64,000 nt of DNA from NCBI RefSeq assembly GCF_000292345.1, contig NZ_ALOU01000058.1, forward strand, positions 1-64,000. The letters are read 5' to 3'. Position numbers and translations under genes: made by a program. This DNA comes from Cupriavidus sp. BIS7 (GTDB lineage: Bacteria; Pseudomonadota; Gammaproteobacteria; Burkholderiales; Burkholderiaceae). The stretch's first letter is position 1; the number at the start of each line of letters is the position of its first letter. Shown here in pieces: positions 49,734 to 59,871 of this stretch. The notes beneath the pieces are model-generated. The model made no database searches, was not told the DNA's origin, and worked only from the letters and a program-made list of their open reading frames with translations.

Positions 49734-51050
49734 ATGGAACATCTGACCCTTGGGCCCCTGACCAGTGCTTCCGGCACGGTCCGCCTGCCCGGCTCGAAGA
49801 GCATCTCCAACCGCGTGCTGTTGCTGTCGGCGCTGGCCGCCGGCGAGACGCGCGTGCGCGATCTGCTGGATTCCGACGATACCCGCGTCATGCTGGAAGC
49901 CCTCAAGGTGCTCGGCGTGGCATGGCGGCGTGAGGGGGATGATTGCGTCGTCGTGTCCGGCGTGGGCGGGAATTTTCCGAACAAGTCGGCAGACCTGTTC
50001 ATGGGCAATGCCGGTACCGCGATTCGTCCGCTGACGGCGGCGCTGGCGCTGCAGGGCGGCACCTACAAGCTGAGCGGTGTGCCGCGCATGCACGAACGGC
50101 CCATTGGCGATCTGGTCGATGGCCTGCGCCAGGTCGGGGCATCGGTTGACTACCTGGGCACGCCTGGCTATCCGCCGCTGCAGATCAATCCGGCGACGAT
50201 CCGCATCGATGCGCCGATTCGTGTGCGCGGCGATGTGTCAAGCCAGTTCCTGACTGCGCTGCTGATGACGCTCCCCATGGCCTCCGCGCCTTCGGGCCGT
50301 ATCGAGATCGAAGTGATCGGCGAACTGATCTCGAAGCCGTATATCGAGATCACGCTGAACCTGCTTGCGCGCTTCGGCATCAAGGTGGAGCGGCAGGGCT
50401 GGGAGCGCTTCATCCTGCCGGCCGGCGCGCAATACCGCTCGCCGGGCGAGATCTATGTCGAAGGCGATGCATCCAGTGCATCGTACTTTCTGGCAGCCGG
50501 CGCAATCGGTGGCGGCCCGGTGCGGGTGGAAGGCGTAGGCATGGCGAGCATCCAGGGCGATGTCCGCTTTGCGGAGGCGCTGAACCGGATGGGCGCCAAC
50601 GTGATGGCCGGCGACAACTGGATCGAGGTGCGCGGCACCGAGCGCGACGACGGCCGTCTGAATGGCATCGAACTCGACTGCAACCACATTCCCGACGCCG
50701 CAATGACGCTTGCCGTGGCTGCTCTGTTTGCGGAAGGCACGACCACGCTGACCAACATCGCCAGTTGGCGGGTCAAGGAAACTGACCGCATCACGGCCAT
50801 GGCGACCGAGCTTCGCAAGCTCGGCGCGGATGTCGAAGAGGGGGCGGACTACCTGAAAGTGACGCCGCCAGCGTCGGTGTCGGCATGGCAGACCCCCGCC
50901 GACGGCATTGGCACCTATGATGACCATCGGATGGCAATGTGTTTCTCGTTGGCCGCATTCGGCCCGTTGCCGGTGAGGATCAATGATCCGGGTTGCGTGG
51001 CAAAGACGTTCCCCGAGTATTTCTCGGTGTTTGCCGGAGTGGCGCGGTAA
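49734..51050 (+). CDS. aroA: 3-phosphoshikimate 1-carboxyvinyltransferase (EPSP synthase)
   Basis: Sixth shikimate-pathway step, 438 aa, class I type. [20 protein letters not shown] (about 16-35) holds the phosphate-binding Lys and Ser; [16 protein letters not shown] (about 90-105) has the Gly96/Ala97/Thr97-Pro101-type motif of glyphosate-sensitive enzymes; [15 protein letters not shown] and [13 protein letters not shown] complete the active site. It ends the serC-aroA run; the DUF2061 gene lies downstream on the other strand. Confidence 0.96.
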   Translation: MEHLTLGPLTSASGTVRLPGSKSISNRVLLLSALAAGETRVRDLLDSDDTRVMLEALKVLGVAWRREGDDCVVVSGVGGNFPNKSADLFMGNAGTAIRPLTAALALQGGTYKLSGVPRMHERPIGDLVDGLRQVGASVDYLGTPGYPPLQINPATIRIDAPIRVRGDVSSQFLTALLMTLPMASAPSGRIEIEVIGELISKPYIEITLNLLARFGIKVERQGWERFILPAGAQYRSPGEIYVEGDASSASYFLAAGAIGGGPVRVEGVGMASIQGDVRFAEALNRMGANVMAGDNWIEVRGTERDDGRLNGIELDCNHIPDAAMTLAVAALFAEGTTTLTNIASWRVKETDRITAMATELRKLGADVEEGADYLKVTPPASVSAWQTPADGIGTYDDHRMAMCFSLAAFGPLPVRINDPGCVAKTFPEYFSVFAGVAR

Positions 51051-51089
51051 TCGTGCGGTAAGTGATTACTCTGCGTGAGCGGCGGGAAG

Positions 51090-51320
51090 TCAGGTGGCGG
51101 CGTATCGGGCCGCCGCTGTTGCTTCGGGCGCTAACGCGCGCGCTTTGGCCTGGCGTTCGCGGTGTTCCCAGAACTTGTCGAAAAAGTAGTGGGCCACCGT
51201 GTTCACGGCAGGTTCGATAAACGTAATTGCGCCACTGATGGCCAGGCTGCCGGTCAGCGCATAGGTCACGCTGAAAGCGATGCCCAGGTGCATGATGCCG
51301 AAGGTCAGGGTTTTGGCCAT
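51090..51320 (-). CDS. DUF2061 small membrane protein
   Basis: A 76-aa inner-membrane protein with two hydrophobic helices (HLGIAFSVTYALTG and LAISGAITFIEPAVNTVAHY) and the sequence typical of DUF2061, followed by a charged tail (KFWEHRERQAKARA). Function unknown. GAGG at nine bases supports the ATG at 51320; a longer frame that runs across the Fur box has no ribosome site. It sits between aroA and cmk on the opposite strand, and a Fur box lies 97 bases upstream, so iron control is possible. Confidence 0.8.
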   Translation of the reverse strand: MAKTLTFGIMHLGIAFSVTYALTGSLAISGAITFIEPAVNTVAHYFFDKFWEHRERQAKARALAPEATAAARYAAT

Positions 51321-51416
51321 GGTAGATTGCCTCGCGTTTGAGAATTCAGGTAGGTTGCGCGGCCGCTTTTGTGGGGGTCGGGAGAGGGAAAAGACCGACG
51401 ACCGCGCAACCATGGA

Positions 51417-51435
51417 GCTGATGATAATCATTATC
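51417..51435. promoter_or_regulatory. Fur box between the DUF2061 gene and cmk
   Basis: GCTGATGATAATCATTATC matches the 19-bp Fur consensus GATAATGATAATCATTATC at 17 of 19 positions, including the complete inner palindrome. It is 97 bases upstream of the DUF2061 start and 43 bases upstream of cmk. A TTGACG -35-like box for cmk begins two bases after it. Confidence 0.8.
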
Positions 51436-51437
51436 AA

Positions 51438-51467
51438 TTGACGCGCCAAATCAATAGTATTTAAGTA
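51438..51467 (+). promoter_or_regulatory. Possible cmk promoter next to the Fur box
   Basis: TTGACG (51438-51443) followed by an AT-rich stretch with TTAAGT at 17-base or TAAGTA at 18-base spacing. The -10 is weak. Transcription would start only a few bases before the cmk ATG, which has no clear ribosome site. Confidence 0.4.
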
Positions 51468-51478
51468 AGCAATAATCA

Positions 51479-52138
51479 ATGACTATCGTTGACGTCATTA
51501 CAATAGACGGACCAACCGCGTCCGGCAAAGGCACCGTTGCGCACAAGGTGGCGGATGCCCTTGGTTTTCACCTGCTCGACAGCGGCGCGCTGTATCGCCT
51601 CGTGGCCTTGGCCAGCGACCGTGCCAATGTCGACTTGCAGGACGTCGACACCCTTGCAAAGATGGCCGCACGCCTAGATGTGAAGTTCGGCCCGGACCGG
51701 GTCTGGCTGTCCGGGGAGGAAGTCAGTCAGGCGATCCGCCAGGAGGCGATCGGCAACCGCGCCTCGGCCATTGCCGTGCATCAGTCGGTGCGCGATGCGC
51801 TTACGGCACTTCAGCGCGGCTTTCGCAAGCTGCCGGGCTTGGTGGCCGACGGCCGCGACATGGGTACGGTGATCTTTCCCGATGCCCGCCTGAAGGTGTT
51901 TCTGACCGCGAGTGTCGAGGCGCGCGCCCGGAGGCGCTATAAACAATTGATTGATAAGGGAATTTCTGCTAATATCGAAGACCTTTTGCGTGACCTTGAG
52001 GCGCGCGACGCGCGGGATCGCACCCGTGCCGCCGCACCACTGCGTCCCGCGGAAGACGCGCAACGGCTCGATACCTCCGAAATGACGGTGGATGAGGCCG
52101 TGGCGCAGGTGCTGGAGTGGTTCGCCGCAGTGCGGTGA
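51479..52138 (+). CDS. cmk: Cytidylate kinase
   Basis: Phosphorylates CMP and dCMP with ATP, 219 aa. P-loop [19 protein letters not shown] (about 7-25), [10 protein letters not shown] with the CMP-binding segment, [15 protein letters not shown] and the mobile lid RARRRYKQL are all typical. It begins the cmk-rpsA-ihfB series, a conserved set. No strong ribosome site precedes the ATG; the close upstream AT-rich region suggests a short leader. Confidence 0.95.
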   Translation: MTIVDVITIDGPTASGKGTVAHKVADALGFHLLDSGALYRLVALASDRANVDLQDVDTLAKMAARLDVKFGPDRVWLSGEEVSQAIRQEAIGNRASAIAVHQSVRDALTALQRGFRKLPGLVADGRDMGTVIFPDARLKVFLTASVEARARRRYKQLIDKGISANIEDLLRDLEARDARDRTRAAAPLRPAEDAQRLDTSEMTVDEAVAQVLEWFAAVR

Positions 52139-52281
52139 TTAAAACCACGAGGCACCGATCTGGGCCAGTACCGGAACCCAACCCGTCCGGTACCGGTTGT
52201 TCAACTTGACCCCGCTGCACTGGCAGACTGAGCGCGACAGGCGTGCCCGGCCAGCGTACTGCGGATTGCTAATTTACGTTT

Positions 52282-53976
52282 ATGTCCGACCTGCAAACCA
52301 ACGAATCCTTTGCCGCACTGTTCGAGGAATCGATCGCCCGCTCCAATATGAAGGCTGGCGAAGTGATCTCCGCTGAAGTCGTGCGCATCGACCACAATTT
52401 CGTGGTCGTCAATGCCGGCCTCAAGTCCGAGGCATTTGTGCCGGTGGAGGAGTTCCTGAACGACCAGGGCGAACTCGAAGTGCAGGCCGGCGACTACGTC
52501 TCCGTGGCCATCGACGCACTCGAGAACGGCTATGGCGACACCATCCTTTCCCGCGACAAGGCCAAGCGCCTGGCATCGTGGCTGAACCTCGAGAAGGCGC
52601 TGGAAGACGGCGAAATCATCTCGGGTACCGTGACCGGCAAGGTCAAGGGCGGCCTGACCGTGATGGTCAACGGCATCCGTGCCTTCCTGCCCGGTTCGCT
52701 CGTCGACGTGCGTCCGATCAAGGACACCACGCCGTACGAAGGCAAGACCCTCGAATTCAAGGTCATCAAGCTCGACCGCAAGCGTAACAACGTCGTGCTG
52801 TCGCGTCGCGCCGTGGTGGAAGCCACGCTGGGCGAAGAGCGTCAGAAGCTGATGGAAACGCTGAAGGAAGGCGCGATCGTCAACGGTATCGTCAAGAACA
52901 TCACCGACTACGGCGCGTTCGTGGACCTCGGTGGCATCGACGGCCTGCTGCACATCACCGACCTGGCATGGCGTCGTGTGCGTCACCCGAGCGAAGTGCT
53001 GTCGGTTGGCCAGGAAATCACCGCCAAGATCCTCAAGTTCGACCAGGAAAAGAACCGCGTCTCGCTGGGCGTGAAGCAACTGGGCGAAGATCCGTGGGTG
53101 GGCATCTCGCGCCGCTACCCGCAAGGCACCCGCCTGTTCGGCAAGGTGACCAACCTGACCGACTACGGCGCGTTCGTCGAGATCGAAGCCGGTATCGAAG
53201 GTCTGGTGCACGTGTCCGAAATGGACTGGACCAACAAGAACGTGGCTCCGTCGAAGGTTGTCCAGCTGGGCGACGAAGTGGAAGTCATGGTCCTGGATAT
53301 CGACGAAGACAAGCGTCGTATCAGCCTGGGCATGAAGCAGTGCAAGGCCAATCCGTGGGACGATTTCAGCCGCAACCACAAGAAGGGCGACAAGCTGGCC
53401 GGCCAGATCAAGTCGATCACCGACTTCGGCGTGTTCATCGGTCTGCCTGGCGGCATCGACGGCCTGGTGCACCTGTCCGACCTGTCGTGGCAAGAGACCG
53501 GCGAAGAGGCTGTGCGCAAGTACAAGAAGGGCGACGAAGTGGAAGCTGTCGTCCTGGGCATCGACGTCGACAAGGAACGCATCTCGCTGGGCATCAAGCA
53601 ACTGTCGGGCGATCCGTTCAACAACTTCATCTCGGCCAACGACAAGGGCTCGATCGTGAATGGCACGATCAAGGCCGTTGACGCCAAGGGCGCCGTGGTG
53701 CAGCTGGCTGACGACGTGGAAGGCTACCTGCGCGCTTCGGAAATCTCCGCAGACCGCGTGGAAGACGCCCGCAACGTGCTGAAGGAAGGCGAGCAGATCA
53801 CCGCCCTGGTGGTGAACGTCGACCGCAAGTCGCGCAACATCAACCTGTCGATCAAGGCCAAGGACTCCGCAGAGCAGCAGGAAGCCATGCAGAAGTTCCA
53901 GGCTGACACCGGCACGGCTGGCACGACCAACCTCGGCGCACTGCTGAAGGCCAAGCTCGGCCAGGACAACCAGTAA
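52282..53976 (+). CDS. rpsA: Small-subunit ribosomal protein S1
   Basis: 564-aa mRNA-binding protein of the 30S subunit with six S1 (OB-fold) domains; E. coli S1 has 557. Domains 1-2 bind the ribosome; domains 3-6 show the repeated pattern [27 protein letters not shown] (about 195-220 first, then about 280 and 365) and [17 protein letters not shown]. The [18 protein letters not shown] start is standard. As in E. coli the gene lacks a good Shine-Dalgarno sequence, which fits autoregulated S1 initiation. A TTGACC box is found near 52205. Confidence 0.97.
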   Translation: MSDLQTNESFAALFEESIARSNMKAGEVISAEVVRIDHNFVVVNAGLKSEAFVPVEEFLNDQGELEVQAGDYVSVAIDALENGYGDTILSRDKAKRLASWLNLEKALEDGEIISGTVTGKVKGGLTVMVNGIRAFLPGSLVDVRPIKDTTPYEGKTLEFKVIKLDRKRNNVVLSRRAVVEATLGEERQKLMETLKEGAIVNGIVKNITDYGAFVDLGGIDGLLHITDLAWRRVRHPSEVLSVGQEITAKILKFDQEKNRVSLGVKQLGEDPWVGISRRYPQGTRLFGKVTNLTDYGAFVEIEAGIEGLVHVSEMDWTNKNVAPSKVVQLGDEVEVMVLDIDEDKRRISLGMKQCKANPWDDFSRNHKKGDKLAGQIKSITDFGVFIGLPGGIDGLVHLSDLSWQETGEEAVRKYKKGDEVEAVVLGIDVDKERISLGIKQLSGDPFNNFISANDKGSIVNGTIKAVDAKGAVVQLADDVEGYLRASEISADRVEDARNVLKEGEQITALVVNVDRKSRNINLSIKAKDSAEQQEAMQKFQADTGTAGTTNLGALLKAKLGQDNQ

Positions 53977-54009
53977 TATCGAGCAGCGCCCCGCACTGCG
54001 AGACCGCCC

Positions 54010-54429
54010 ATGACCAAGTCCGAGCTCGTCGAAAAACTGGCTGCCCGCTTTCCGCAGTTGTTGCTGCGGGATGCGGACATCTCGGTGAAAACGATTCTCG
54101 ACGCGATGTCCGAAGCCCTGGCCGATGGCCATCGCATCGAGATCCGTGGCTTCGGCAGCTTTGGTCTGAACAAGCGGCCGCCCCGCGTGGGCCGCAACCC
54201 CAAGTCCGGCGAACGCGTGCTGGTGCCCGAGAAACGGGTACCGCACTTCAAGGCGGGCAAGGAGTTGCGCGAGCGAGTTGATCGTCCGGTTACGCCGGGC
54301 GGTGGCATGAACGGAAACGGTCATGCCCCGCACGGCAAGCCCGGCCAGGCACAGCAGCCTGCCTCGCAGCCTTCGGCCTCGGCCGGCGCGCTGCATGAGG
54401 ACGGTCAGCTCAATCTGGTCCGGTCCTGA
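54010..54429 (+). CDS. ihfB: Integration host factor beta subunit
   Basis: DNA-bending protein that partners IhfA; 139 aa. Residues 1-94 are the HU/IHF fold: [22 protein letters not shown], then the beta-arm [22 protein letters not shown] with the conserved Pro that intercalates DNA. Residues 95-139 are a Gly/Pro/Gln/Ala-rich tail not present in E. coli IhfB. It lies 33 bases after rpsA, as in other proteobacteria, and has a strong terminator. Confidence 0.94.
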   Translation: MTKSELVEKLAARFPQLLLRDADISVKTILDAMSEALADGHRIEIRGFGSFGLNKRPPRVGRNPKSGERVLVPEKRVPHFKAGKELRERVDRPVTPGGGMNGNGHAPHGKPGQAQQPASQPSASAGALHEDGQLNLVRS

Positions 54430-54471
54430 CCGGCCCGGTAGGCTCGCTCGCCTTACTGGCAAGTCTGTTGG

Positions 54472-54497
54472 AAAGCGCTCCTCCGGGAGCGCTTTTT
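54472..54497 (+). terminator. Rho-independent terminator of ihfB
   Basis: AAAGCGCTC-ctccgg-GAGCGCTTT followed by TT. Ends the cmk-rpsA-ihfB transcript. Confidence 0.85.
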
Positions 54498-54658
54498 CGT
54501 TGGTTGACGGTCCGGTTCCATTTGCCGCGATGCGACCAATGGTTACCGTTTGTGATAAGTGATTCCGCTACAATGCCGGGAATCCGTCGCCGGAGATGTC
54601 CGGATGCGTCAAGCGCATATCCTGACGATTCCGATCCAATTTCGATGGCTCTGACCGC

Positions 54659-54985
54659 ATGAAACTCGTCGCCTGGATTCTTCGTATTGTCCTGTTCGTC
54701 CTGTTGTTCGTGCTGGCCTTGCGCAACACTGGCGATGCATCACTGGAACTGTTTTTTGGTGCCGTGTGGCATGCACCGCTGATCCTGATCCTGCTGGCGG
54801 CGTTCGGCCTGGGCATTCTGGCCGCGCTGGCTGCAGTTGCACCGGGGTTGATGCGGCAGCGCATGGAGGCCGCGCGGTTGCGTCGGGCACTGGGCGAAGC
54901 ACGGAGCACCATGCCCTCGGGTGCGGAGCCTCCGCCGGAAGCCAAGCCTGGCGTCCCCTATAACGTAGTCGGTCCGAAAGTCTGA
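54659..54985 (+). CDS. lapA: LapA (YciS/DUF1049) inner-membrane protein
   Basis: 108-aa inner-membrane protein, two transmembrane helices (VAWILRIVLFVLLFVLALRN and PLILILLAAFGLGILAALAAV) followed by a short coiled segment. In E. coli LapA and LapB regulate LPS synthesis with FtsH by controlling LpxC. A TACAAT box at 54569-54574 may start the lapA-lapB transcript. lapB begins three bases after the stop. Confidence 0.9.
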   Translation: MKLVAWILRIVLFVLLFVLALRNTGDASLELFFGAVWHAPLILILLAAFGLGILAALAAVAPGLMRQRMEAARLRRALGEARSTMPSGAEPPPEAKPGVPYNVVGPKV

Positions 54986-54988
54986 CCC

Positions 54989-56209
54989 ATGATGTTTGAA
55001 ACCTGGTGGCTGCTGGCGCTGCCACTTGTCTTTGGCCTTGGCTGGATGGCGGCGCGCTTCGATTTGCGCCAGCTCATCAGCGAGCAGGGCGCCCTGCCGC
55101 GCTCGTACTTCAAAGGCCTCAATTTCCTGCTCAATGAACAGCCGGACCAGGCCATCGACGCCTTTGTCGAGGTCGCACGCCTTGATCCGGAAACCACCGA
55201 GCTTCACTTCGCGCTCGGCGCGCTGTTCCGCCGCCGCGGCGAAACGGAGCGCGCGATCCGCGTGCACCAGAATCTTGCCACGCGTCCAGATCTTCCCGAG
55301 CCCGAGCGCGAGCATGCGCTCTACGAACTCGGGCAGGACTTCCTGCGTGCCGGCTTGCTCGATCGGGCCGAGGAGTCGCTGCGGCGGCTGATGTCCGGCC
55401 CTTATGCCGCATCGGCCAAGCGCGTACTGCTGGAACTGTACGAGGTCGAAAAGGAATGGCAGAAGGCGATCGACGCCGCGCGTGAGCTGCAGACGCTTGA
55501 GCAGAAGGACTATCGCGTACAGATCGCCCAGTTCTGCTGCGAACTGGCTCAGGATGCGCTGCAGAAGAAGCGCCCCGAAGACGCCGTCGAGTGGCTGCGC
55601 CGCGCCACGCAGGAGAACTCCGCCAACGTACGCGCCCCGATTCTGCTGGGCGACGTGGCCGCCGCGGCCGGCGACATGCAAGGGGCGCTCAGGCAATGGC
55701 TTGCGATTGAAACGCAGGACGCCGCGTACGTGCCGCTCGTGGCCGACAAGGTGGTCAAGGCATATGGTGCGCTGGGCGAGCAGGGCAAGGCGCTGCAATG
55801 GCTGCGCGGCCTGCTCAAGGGCAGCCTCGCCGCCGAACTGCTCGACACCGCGTACCGTACCGAACTGGAAGTGAACGGACCGGTGGCCGCTGCCGCGCTG
55901 ATGCGCGAACAGCTGCGACGCCAGCCGACGCTGCTGGCCCTGACCAAGTATTTCGAGGCGCAGGCCGAGGAGAACCAGGCTGCGGGCAATCCGTCTGGCG
56001 AAACCGCCGATGTCGGCGGCGATGCGGTGGTCGATGCGCAGGCGCAGGAAACCGCCGCCATCCGCGATCTGCTGCAGGTCCGCACGCGGAATCTGGCGCG
56101 CTATACGTGCCGCGAATGCGGCTTCCGCGCCCGCCTGTTCTACTGGCAATGCCCCGGCTGCAACCGCTGGGAAACGTATGCGCCGCGCCGCTCCGAAGCG
56201 CTGGGCTAA
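54989..56209 (+). CDS. lapB: LapB (YciM), LPS assembly regulator
   Basis: 406-aa membrane-anchored TPR protein that brings LpxC to the protease FtsH. One N-terminal transmembrane helix (WWLLALPLVFGLGWMAARFD) is followed by a conserved DLRQLISEQGALPRSYFKGLNFL, TPR helices to about residue 330, and a C-terminal rubredoxin-like metal site with two CxxC pairs (YTCRECGF and WQCPGC). A short Gly/Asp/Ala insert lies at about 325-350, between the TPRs and the metal site. Confidence 0.94.
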   Translation: MMFETWWLLALPLVFGLGWMAARFDLRQLISEQGALPRSYFKGLNFLLNEQPDQAIDAFVEVARLDPETTELHFALGALFRRRGETERAIRVHQNLATRPDLPEPEREHALYELGQDFLRAGLLDRAEESLRRLMSGPYAASAKRVLLELYEVEKEWQKAIDAARELQTLEQKDYRVQIAQFCCELAQDALQKKRPEDAVEWLRRATQENSANVRAPILLGDVAAAAGDMQGALRQWLAIETQDAAYVPLVADKVVKAYGALGEQGKALQWLRGLLKGSLAAELLDTAYRTELEVNGPVAAAALMREQLRRQPTLLALTKYFEAQAEENQAAGNPSGETADVGGDAVVDAQAQETAAIRDLLQVRTRNLARYTCRECGFRARLFYWQCPGCNRWETYAPRRSEALG

Positions 56210-56266
56210 GCCGCATCACGCAACGCCCCGGGCGATCAAGATCATTACCATTCTGGAGCTTCCGCA

Positions 56267-57640
56267 ATGAAAGTCACGATTATCGGTAGCGGCTATGTCG
56301 GTCTGGTGACCGGCGCCTGCCTGGCCGAACTCGGCAATTCCGTGTTCTGCCTCGATGTCGACGAAAAGAAGATCGCGCTGCTGAACGCTGGCGGCGTGCC
56401 GATTTACGAGCCGGGCCTGAAAGAGCTGATCGACCGCAACCGCGCCGCGGGCCGCCTGACGTTCTCCACCGACGTGGCCGCCAGCGTCGAGCACGCCGAC
56501 GTGCAGTTCATCGCCGTGGGCACCCCGCCTGACGAAGACGGCTCTGCCGATCTGAAGTACGTGCTGGCTGCCGCGCGCAATATCGGCCGCCATATGACCG
56601 GGTTCAAGGTCGTAGTCGACAAGTCGACCGTGCCGGTGGGCACCGGCGATCGCGTCGCCGCCGCGATCCGCGAGGAACTGGCCGCGCGCGGCCTCGAGGA
56701 CCTCCAGTTTTCGGTGGTCTCGAACCCCGAGTTCCTCAAGGAAGGCGCCGCTGTCGAAGACTTCATGCGTCCGGACCGCATCGTGCTGGGCTGTGCGCCC
56801 GACGCCGCGGGCCGCCACGCGCAGGCGATCATGCGTCAGCTCTATTCGCCGTTCAACCGCAACCACGAGCGCACGTTCTACATGGACGTCCGCTCGGCGG
56901 AGTTCACGAAGTACGCCGCCAACTCGATGCTGGCCACGCGTATCTCGTTCATGAACGAGCTGGCCAACCTGGCCGATGAAGTCGGCGCCGACATCGAACT
57001 CGTGCGCCTTGGCATCGGTTCCGACCCGCGTATTGGCTACAGCTTCCTCTATGCCGGCGCGGGCTACGGCGGCTCGTGTTTCCCGAAGGACGTGCAGGCG
57101 CTGATGCGCACGGCCAGCGCTCATGGCAAGCCGATGCGCGTGCTGGAGGCCGTCGAGGAAGTCAACGATTCCCAGAAGCAGGTGCTCGGCAACAAGATCG
57201 TCAAGCGCTTTGGCGAGGACCTGGGCGGCAAGACGTTTGGCCTCTGGGGCCTGGCGTTCAAGCCGAACACGGATGACATGCGCGAAGCGCCGTCGCGCGT
57301 GCTGGCCCGCGAACTGATCTCGCGCGGTGCGACGCTGCGCGTGCACGATCCCGTGGCCATGGAGGAAGCGCGCCGCGTGCTGGAAATCGATCTGGCCGAT
57401 ATCCCCGACGGCATGGCGCGCTTGCATTTCTGCGAGGCGCAAATGGATGTCCTCCAGGGCGCCGATGCGCTGGTGATCGTGACCGAGTGGAAGGTGTTCC
57501 GCAGCCCGGATTTTTCGCAGATCCGCAGCATGCTCAAAACGCCTGTCATTATTGACGGTCGTAATCTGTATGAACCCGATGCCATGGAGGAAGCCGGCAT
57601 CGAGTATCACGCGATCGGGCGTTCCAGCTCGGCGCGCTGA
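56267..57640 (+). CDS. ugd: UDP-glucose 6-dehydrogenase
   Basis: Oxidises UDP-glucose to UDP-glucuronate with two NAD+, 457 aa. The NAD motif [18 protein letters not shown] begins the protein, [11 protein letters not shown] lies at about 123-133, and the catalytic Cys is in [10 protein letters not shown] (about 266-275). NPEFLKEG and [21 protein letters not shown] elements ([16 protein letters not shown]) are present. Product serves capsule or 4-amino-4-deoxyarabinose LPS modification. Its position between lapB and hldE groups envelope-sugar genes. Confidence 0.96.
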   Translation: MKVTIIGSGYVGLVTGACLAELGNSVFCLDVDEKKIALLNAGGVPIYEPGLKELIDRNRAAGRLTFSTDVAASVEHADVQFIAVGTPPDEDGSADLKYVLAAARNIGRHMTGFKVVVDKSTVPVGTGDRVAAAIREELAARGLEDLQFSVVSNPEFLKEGAAVEDFMRPDRIVLGCAPDAAGRHAQAIMRQLYSPFNRNHERTFYMDVRSAEFTKYAANSMLATRISFMNELANLADEVGADIELVRLGIGSDPRIGYSFLYAGAGYGGSCFPKDVQALMRTASAHGKPMRVLEAVEEVNDSQKQVLGNKIVKRFGEDLGGKTFGLWGLAFKPNTDDMREAPSRVLARELISRGATLRVHDPVAMEEARRVLEIDLADIPDGMARLHFCEAQMDVLQGADALVIVTEWKVFRSPDFSQIRSMLKTPVIIDGRNLYEPDAMEEAGIEYHAIGRSSSAR

Positions 57641-57718
57641 CCTGTCAATCCGCGTATCCGTGAGAGCCCGAACGGGCCGCGTCCCGGTTGGGCGCGGCCG
57701 GGGCGCAAAGGGAAGTTC

Positions 57719-58663
57719 ATGAGCAAGAACCCGATTTCGCTCGATCAGATCCGGCAATCGCAAGTGCTGGTGGTGGGCGACATGATGCTGGACCGCTACT
57801 GGTTCGGCGACGTCGACCGCATTTCTCCCGAGGCACCCGTGCCGGTGGTGCACATCAAGCGCAGCGACGAGCGCCTGGGCGGCGCCGCCAACGTGGCGCG
57901 CAATGCCGCCGCGCTGGGTGCGAAGGTTGGCATGCTCGGTGTGGTCGGTGACGACGAGCCCGGCCGTACGCTCGAAGCACTGCTCAATGCCAGCCACGTT
58001 GAGCCATATCTGCATCGCGACGCAAGCCTGAATACGACAATCAAGCTGCGCGTGGTGGCACACCAGCAGCAGCTCCTGCGCGTCGACTTCGAGAACGCGC
58101 CGGCCACCGAAGTGCTGGCATCGGTACTGGATCGTTTCACTGCACTGGTCAATGACTACCAGGTGCTGGTGCTGTCCGACTACGGCAAGGGCGGGCTGAC
58201 CCACGTCGGCCGCATGGTCGAGGCAGGCCGCGCTGCGGGCCGCGCGGTGCTGATCGACCCGAAGGGCGACGATTACTCGCGCTATCGCGGCGCCACGCTG
58301 ATCACACCGAACCGCTCGGAAATGCGTGCGGTCGTTGGTGCGTGGAAGACCGAGGCCGACCTGACGATCCGCGCCCAGAACCTGCGGCGCGAACTGCAGC
58401 TCGAAGCGCTGCTGCTGACGCGCTCCGAAGAGGGCATGACGCTCTATACCGAGGCCGAGGTGCTGCATGTCTCGGCGCAGGCGCGCGAAGTCTATGATGT
58501 ATCGGGGGCCGGCGACACCGTTATCGCCACGCTGGCCACCATGCTCGGCGCGGGCGTGCCGCTCAAGGAGGCCGTCCAGCACGCCAACCGCGCCGGTAGC
58601 ATCGTCGTCGGCAAGCTGGGTACTGCCGTTGTCACTTATTCCGAATTGTTCGGCGCCGCCTGA
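57719..58663 (+). CDS. rfaE1: D-glycero-beta-D-manno-heptose-7-phosphate kinase
   Basis: PfkB-family kinase domain of the ADP-heptose pathway (HldE1), 314 aa; the nucleotidyltransferase half present in E. coli HldE is absent, so a separate hldE2/rfaE2 gene must exist elsewhere. [19 protein letters not shown] (about 60-78) and [17 protein letters not shown] (about 259-275), with the catalytic Asp in GAGD, are the PfkB signatures. It is followed at 26 bases by rfaD, which acts later in the same pathway. Confidence 0.93.
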   Translation: MSKNPISLDQIRQSQVLVVGDMMLDRYWFGDVDRISPEAPVPVVHIKRSDERLGGAANVARNAAALGAKVGMLGVVGDDEPGRTLEALLNASHVEPYLHRDASLNTTIKLRVVAHQQQLLRVDFENAPATEVLASVLDRFTALVNDYQVLVLSDYGKGGLTHVGRMVEAGRAAGRAVLIDPKGDDYSRYRGATLITPNRSEMRAVVGAWKTEADLTIRAQNLRRELQLEALLLTRSEEGMTLYTEAEVLHVSAQAREVYDVSGAGDTVIATLATMLGAGVPLKEAVQHANRAGSIVVGKLGTAVVTYSELFGAA

Positions 58664-58689
58664 GGCGCGCCACCGAGCCTGAATCCGCC

Positions 58690-59685
58690 ATGACCATCAT
58701 CGTGACCGGCGCTGCCGGCCTTATCGGCAGCAACATCGTCAAGGGCCTGAACGAACGCGGCGAGACCCATATCGTCGCCGTCGACAACCTGACGCGCGCC
58801 GAGAAGTTCAATAACCTCGTCGACTGCGAGATTTCCGACTACCTGGACAAGACCGAGTTCGTTGCCCGCTTTGCACGCGGCGACTTCGGCAATGTCCGCG
58901 CGGTGTTCCACGAAGGCGCCTGCTCCGACACTATGGAGACCGACGGCCGCTACATGATGGAGAACAACTACCGCTACACGCTGGCGCTGATGGAGGCGTG
59001 CCTGGAGCAGGGTGCGCAGTTCCTGTACGCGTCCTCGGCAGCCACGTATGGTGCATCCACGCTGTTCCGCGAGGACCGCGAGTACGAAAAGCCGTTGAAC
59101 GTCTACGGCTACTCCAAGTTCCTGTTCGACCAGGTCGTGCGCCGCCGCCTGCCGTCGGCCCACTCGCAGATCGTGGGCTTCCGCTATTTCAACGTGTACG
59201 GGCCGCGCGAATTCCACAAGGGCCGCATGGCGTCCGTGGCATTCCACCATTTCAACCAGTTCCGCGCCGAAGGCACGGTCAAGCTGTTCGGCGAATACAA
59301 CGGCTATGCCCCGGGGACGCAGAGCCGCGACTTCGTCTCGGTGGAGGACGTGGTCAAGGTCAACCTGTTTTTCCTCGACCACCCGGAGAAGTCCGGCATC
59401 TTCAACCTTGGCACCGGGCGTTCGCAGCCGTTCAACGACATCGCGGTCTCGGTCGTCAACGCACTGCGAGAGTCGGAAGACAAGCCGGCGCTGTCCCTTG
59501 AGGAAATGGTCCAGGAAGGGCTGGTCGAGTACGTCAAGTTCCCGGACGCGCTGCGTGGCAAGTACCAGTGCTTCACGCAGTCGGACGTGTCGCGCCTGCG
59601 CGCGGCCGGCTACACCGATCCGTTCCTGACGGTGCAGGAAGGCGTCAGCCGCTACTGCAAGTGGCTGCTGGAACGTAGCGCCTGA
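58690..59685 (+). CDS. rfaD: ADP-L-glycero-D-manno-heptose 6-epimerase
   Basis: Final step of ADP-heptose synthesis for the LPS core, 331 aa (HldD). An extended SDR with [17 protein letters not shown] at the N-terminus, [16 protein letters not shown], and the catalytic YGYSK at about residues 138-142; [16 protein letters not shown] is typical of HldD. It closes the lapA-lapB-ugd-rfaE1-rfaD run. Confidence 0.96.
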   Translation: MTIIVTGAAGLIGSNIVKGLNERGETHIVAVDNLTRAEKFNNLVDCEISDYLDKTEFVARFARGDFGNVRAVFHEGACSDTMETDGRYMMENNYRYTLALMEACLEQGAQFLYASSAATYGASTLFREDREYEKPLNVYGYSKFLFDQVVRRRLPSAHSQIVGFRYFNVYGPREFHKGRMASVAFHHFNQFRAEGTVKLFGEYNGYAPGTQSRDFVSVEDVVKVNLFFLDHPEKSGIFNLGTGRSQPFNDIAVSVVNALRESEDKPALSLEEMVQEGLVEYVKFPDALRGKYQCFTQSDVSRLRAAGYTDPFLTVQEGVSRYCKWLLERSA

Positions 59686-59871
59686 ACCTCACTCTGTTGT
59701 GAAATGGCTGCGGATTGCAACGTAGTCATTTCAGTTGGACACACATCCGCGCGAGGGTTGTGAACCTTCGTGTCCAGCCGTTTCCGACGTCCGTTCGGAC
59801 TCCTATCCTGACCGTTCCCTGTCGCCATCCGGTGCCGGGGAGTCAACTCAAACGGAACAGGAGTCTTTCAG
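59686..59871 (+). promoter_or_regulatory. Region before the ComEA-like gene
   Basis: 186 bases with no gene. It holds a short dyad GTCCG-tt-CGGAC near 59790 and AGGAG nine bases before the ComEA start. No clear promoter hexamers and no T-run terminator for rfaD were found. Confidence 0.35.

Noticed and set aside
52201..54462. Long minus-strand open frame opposite rpsA and ihfB
   Set aside because: Antisense to six clear S1 domains; no independent support.
56216..58582. Long minus-strand open frame opposite ugd and rfaE1
   Set aside because: Antisense to two well-defined enzymes; composition typical of GC-rich shadow frames.
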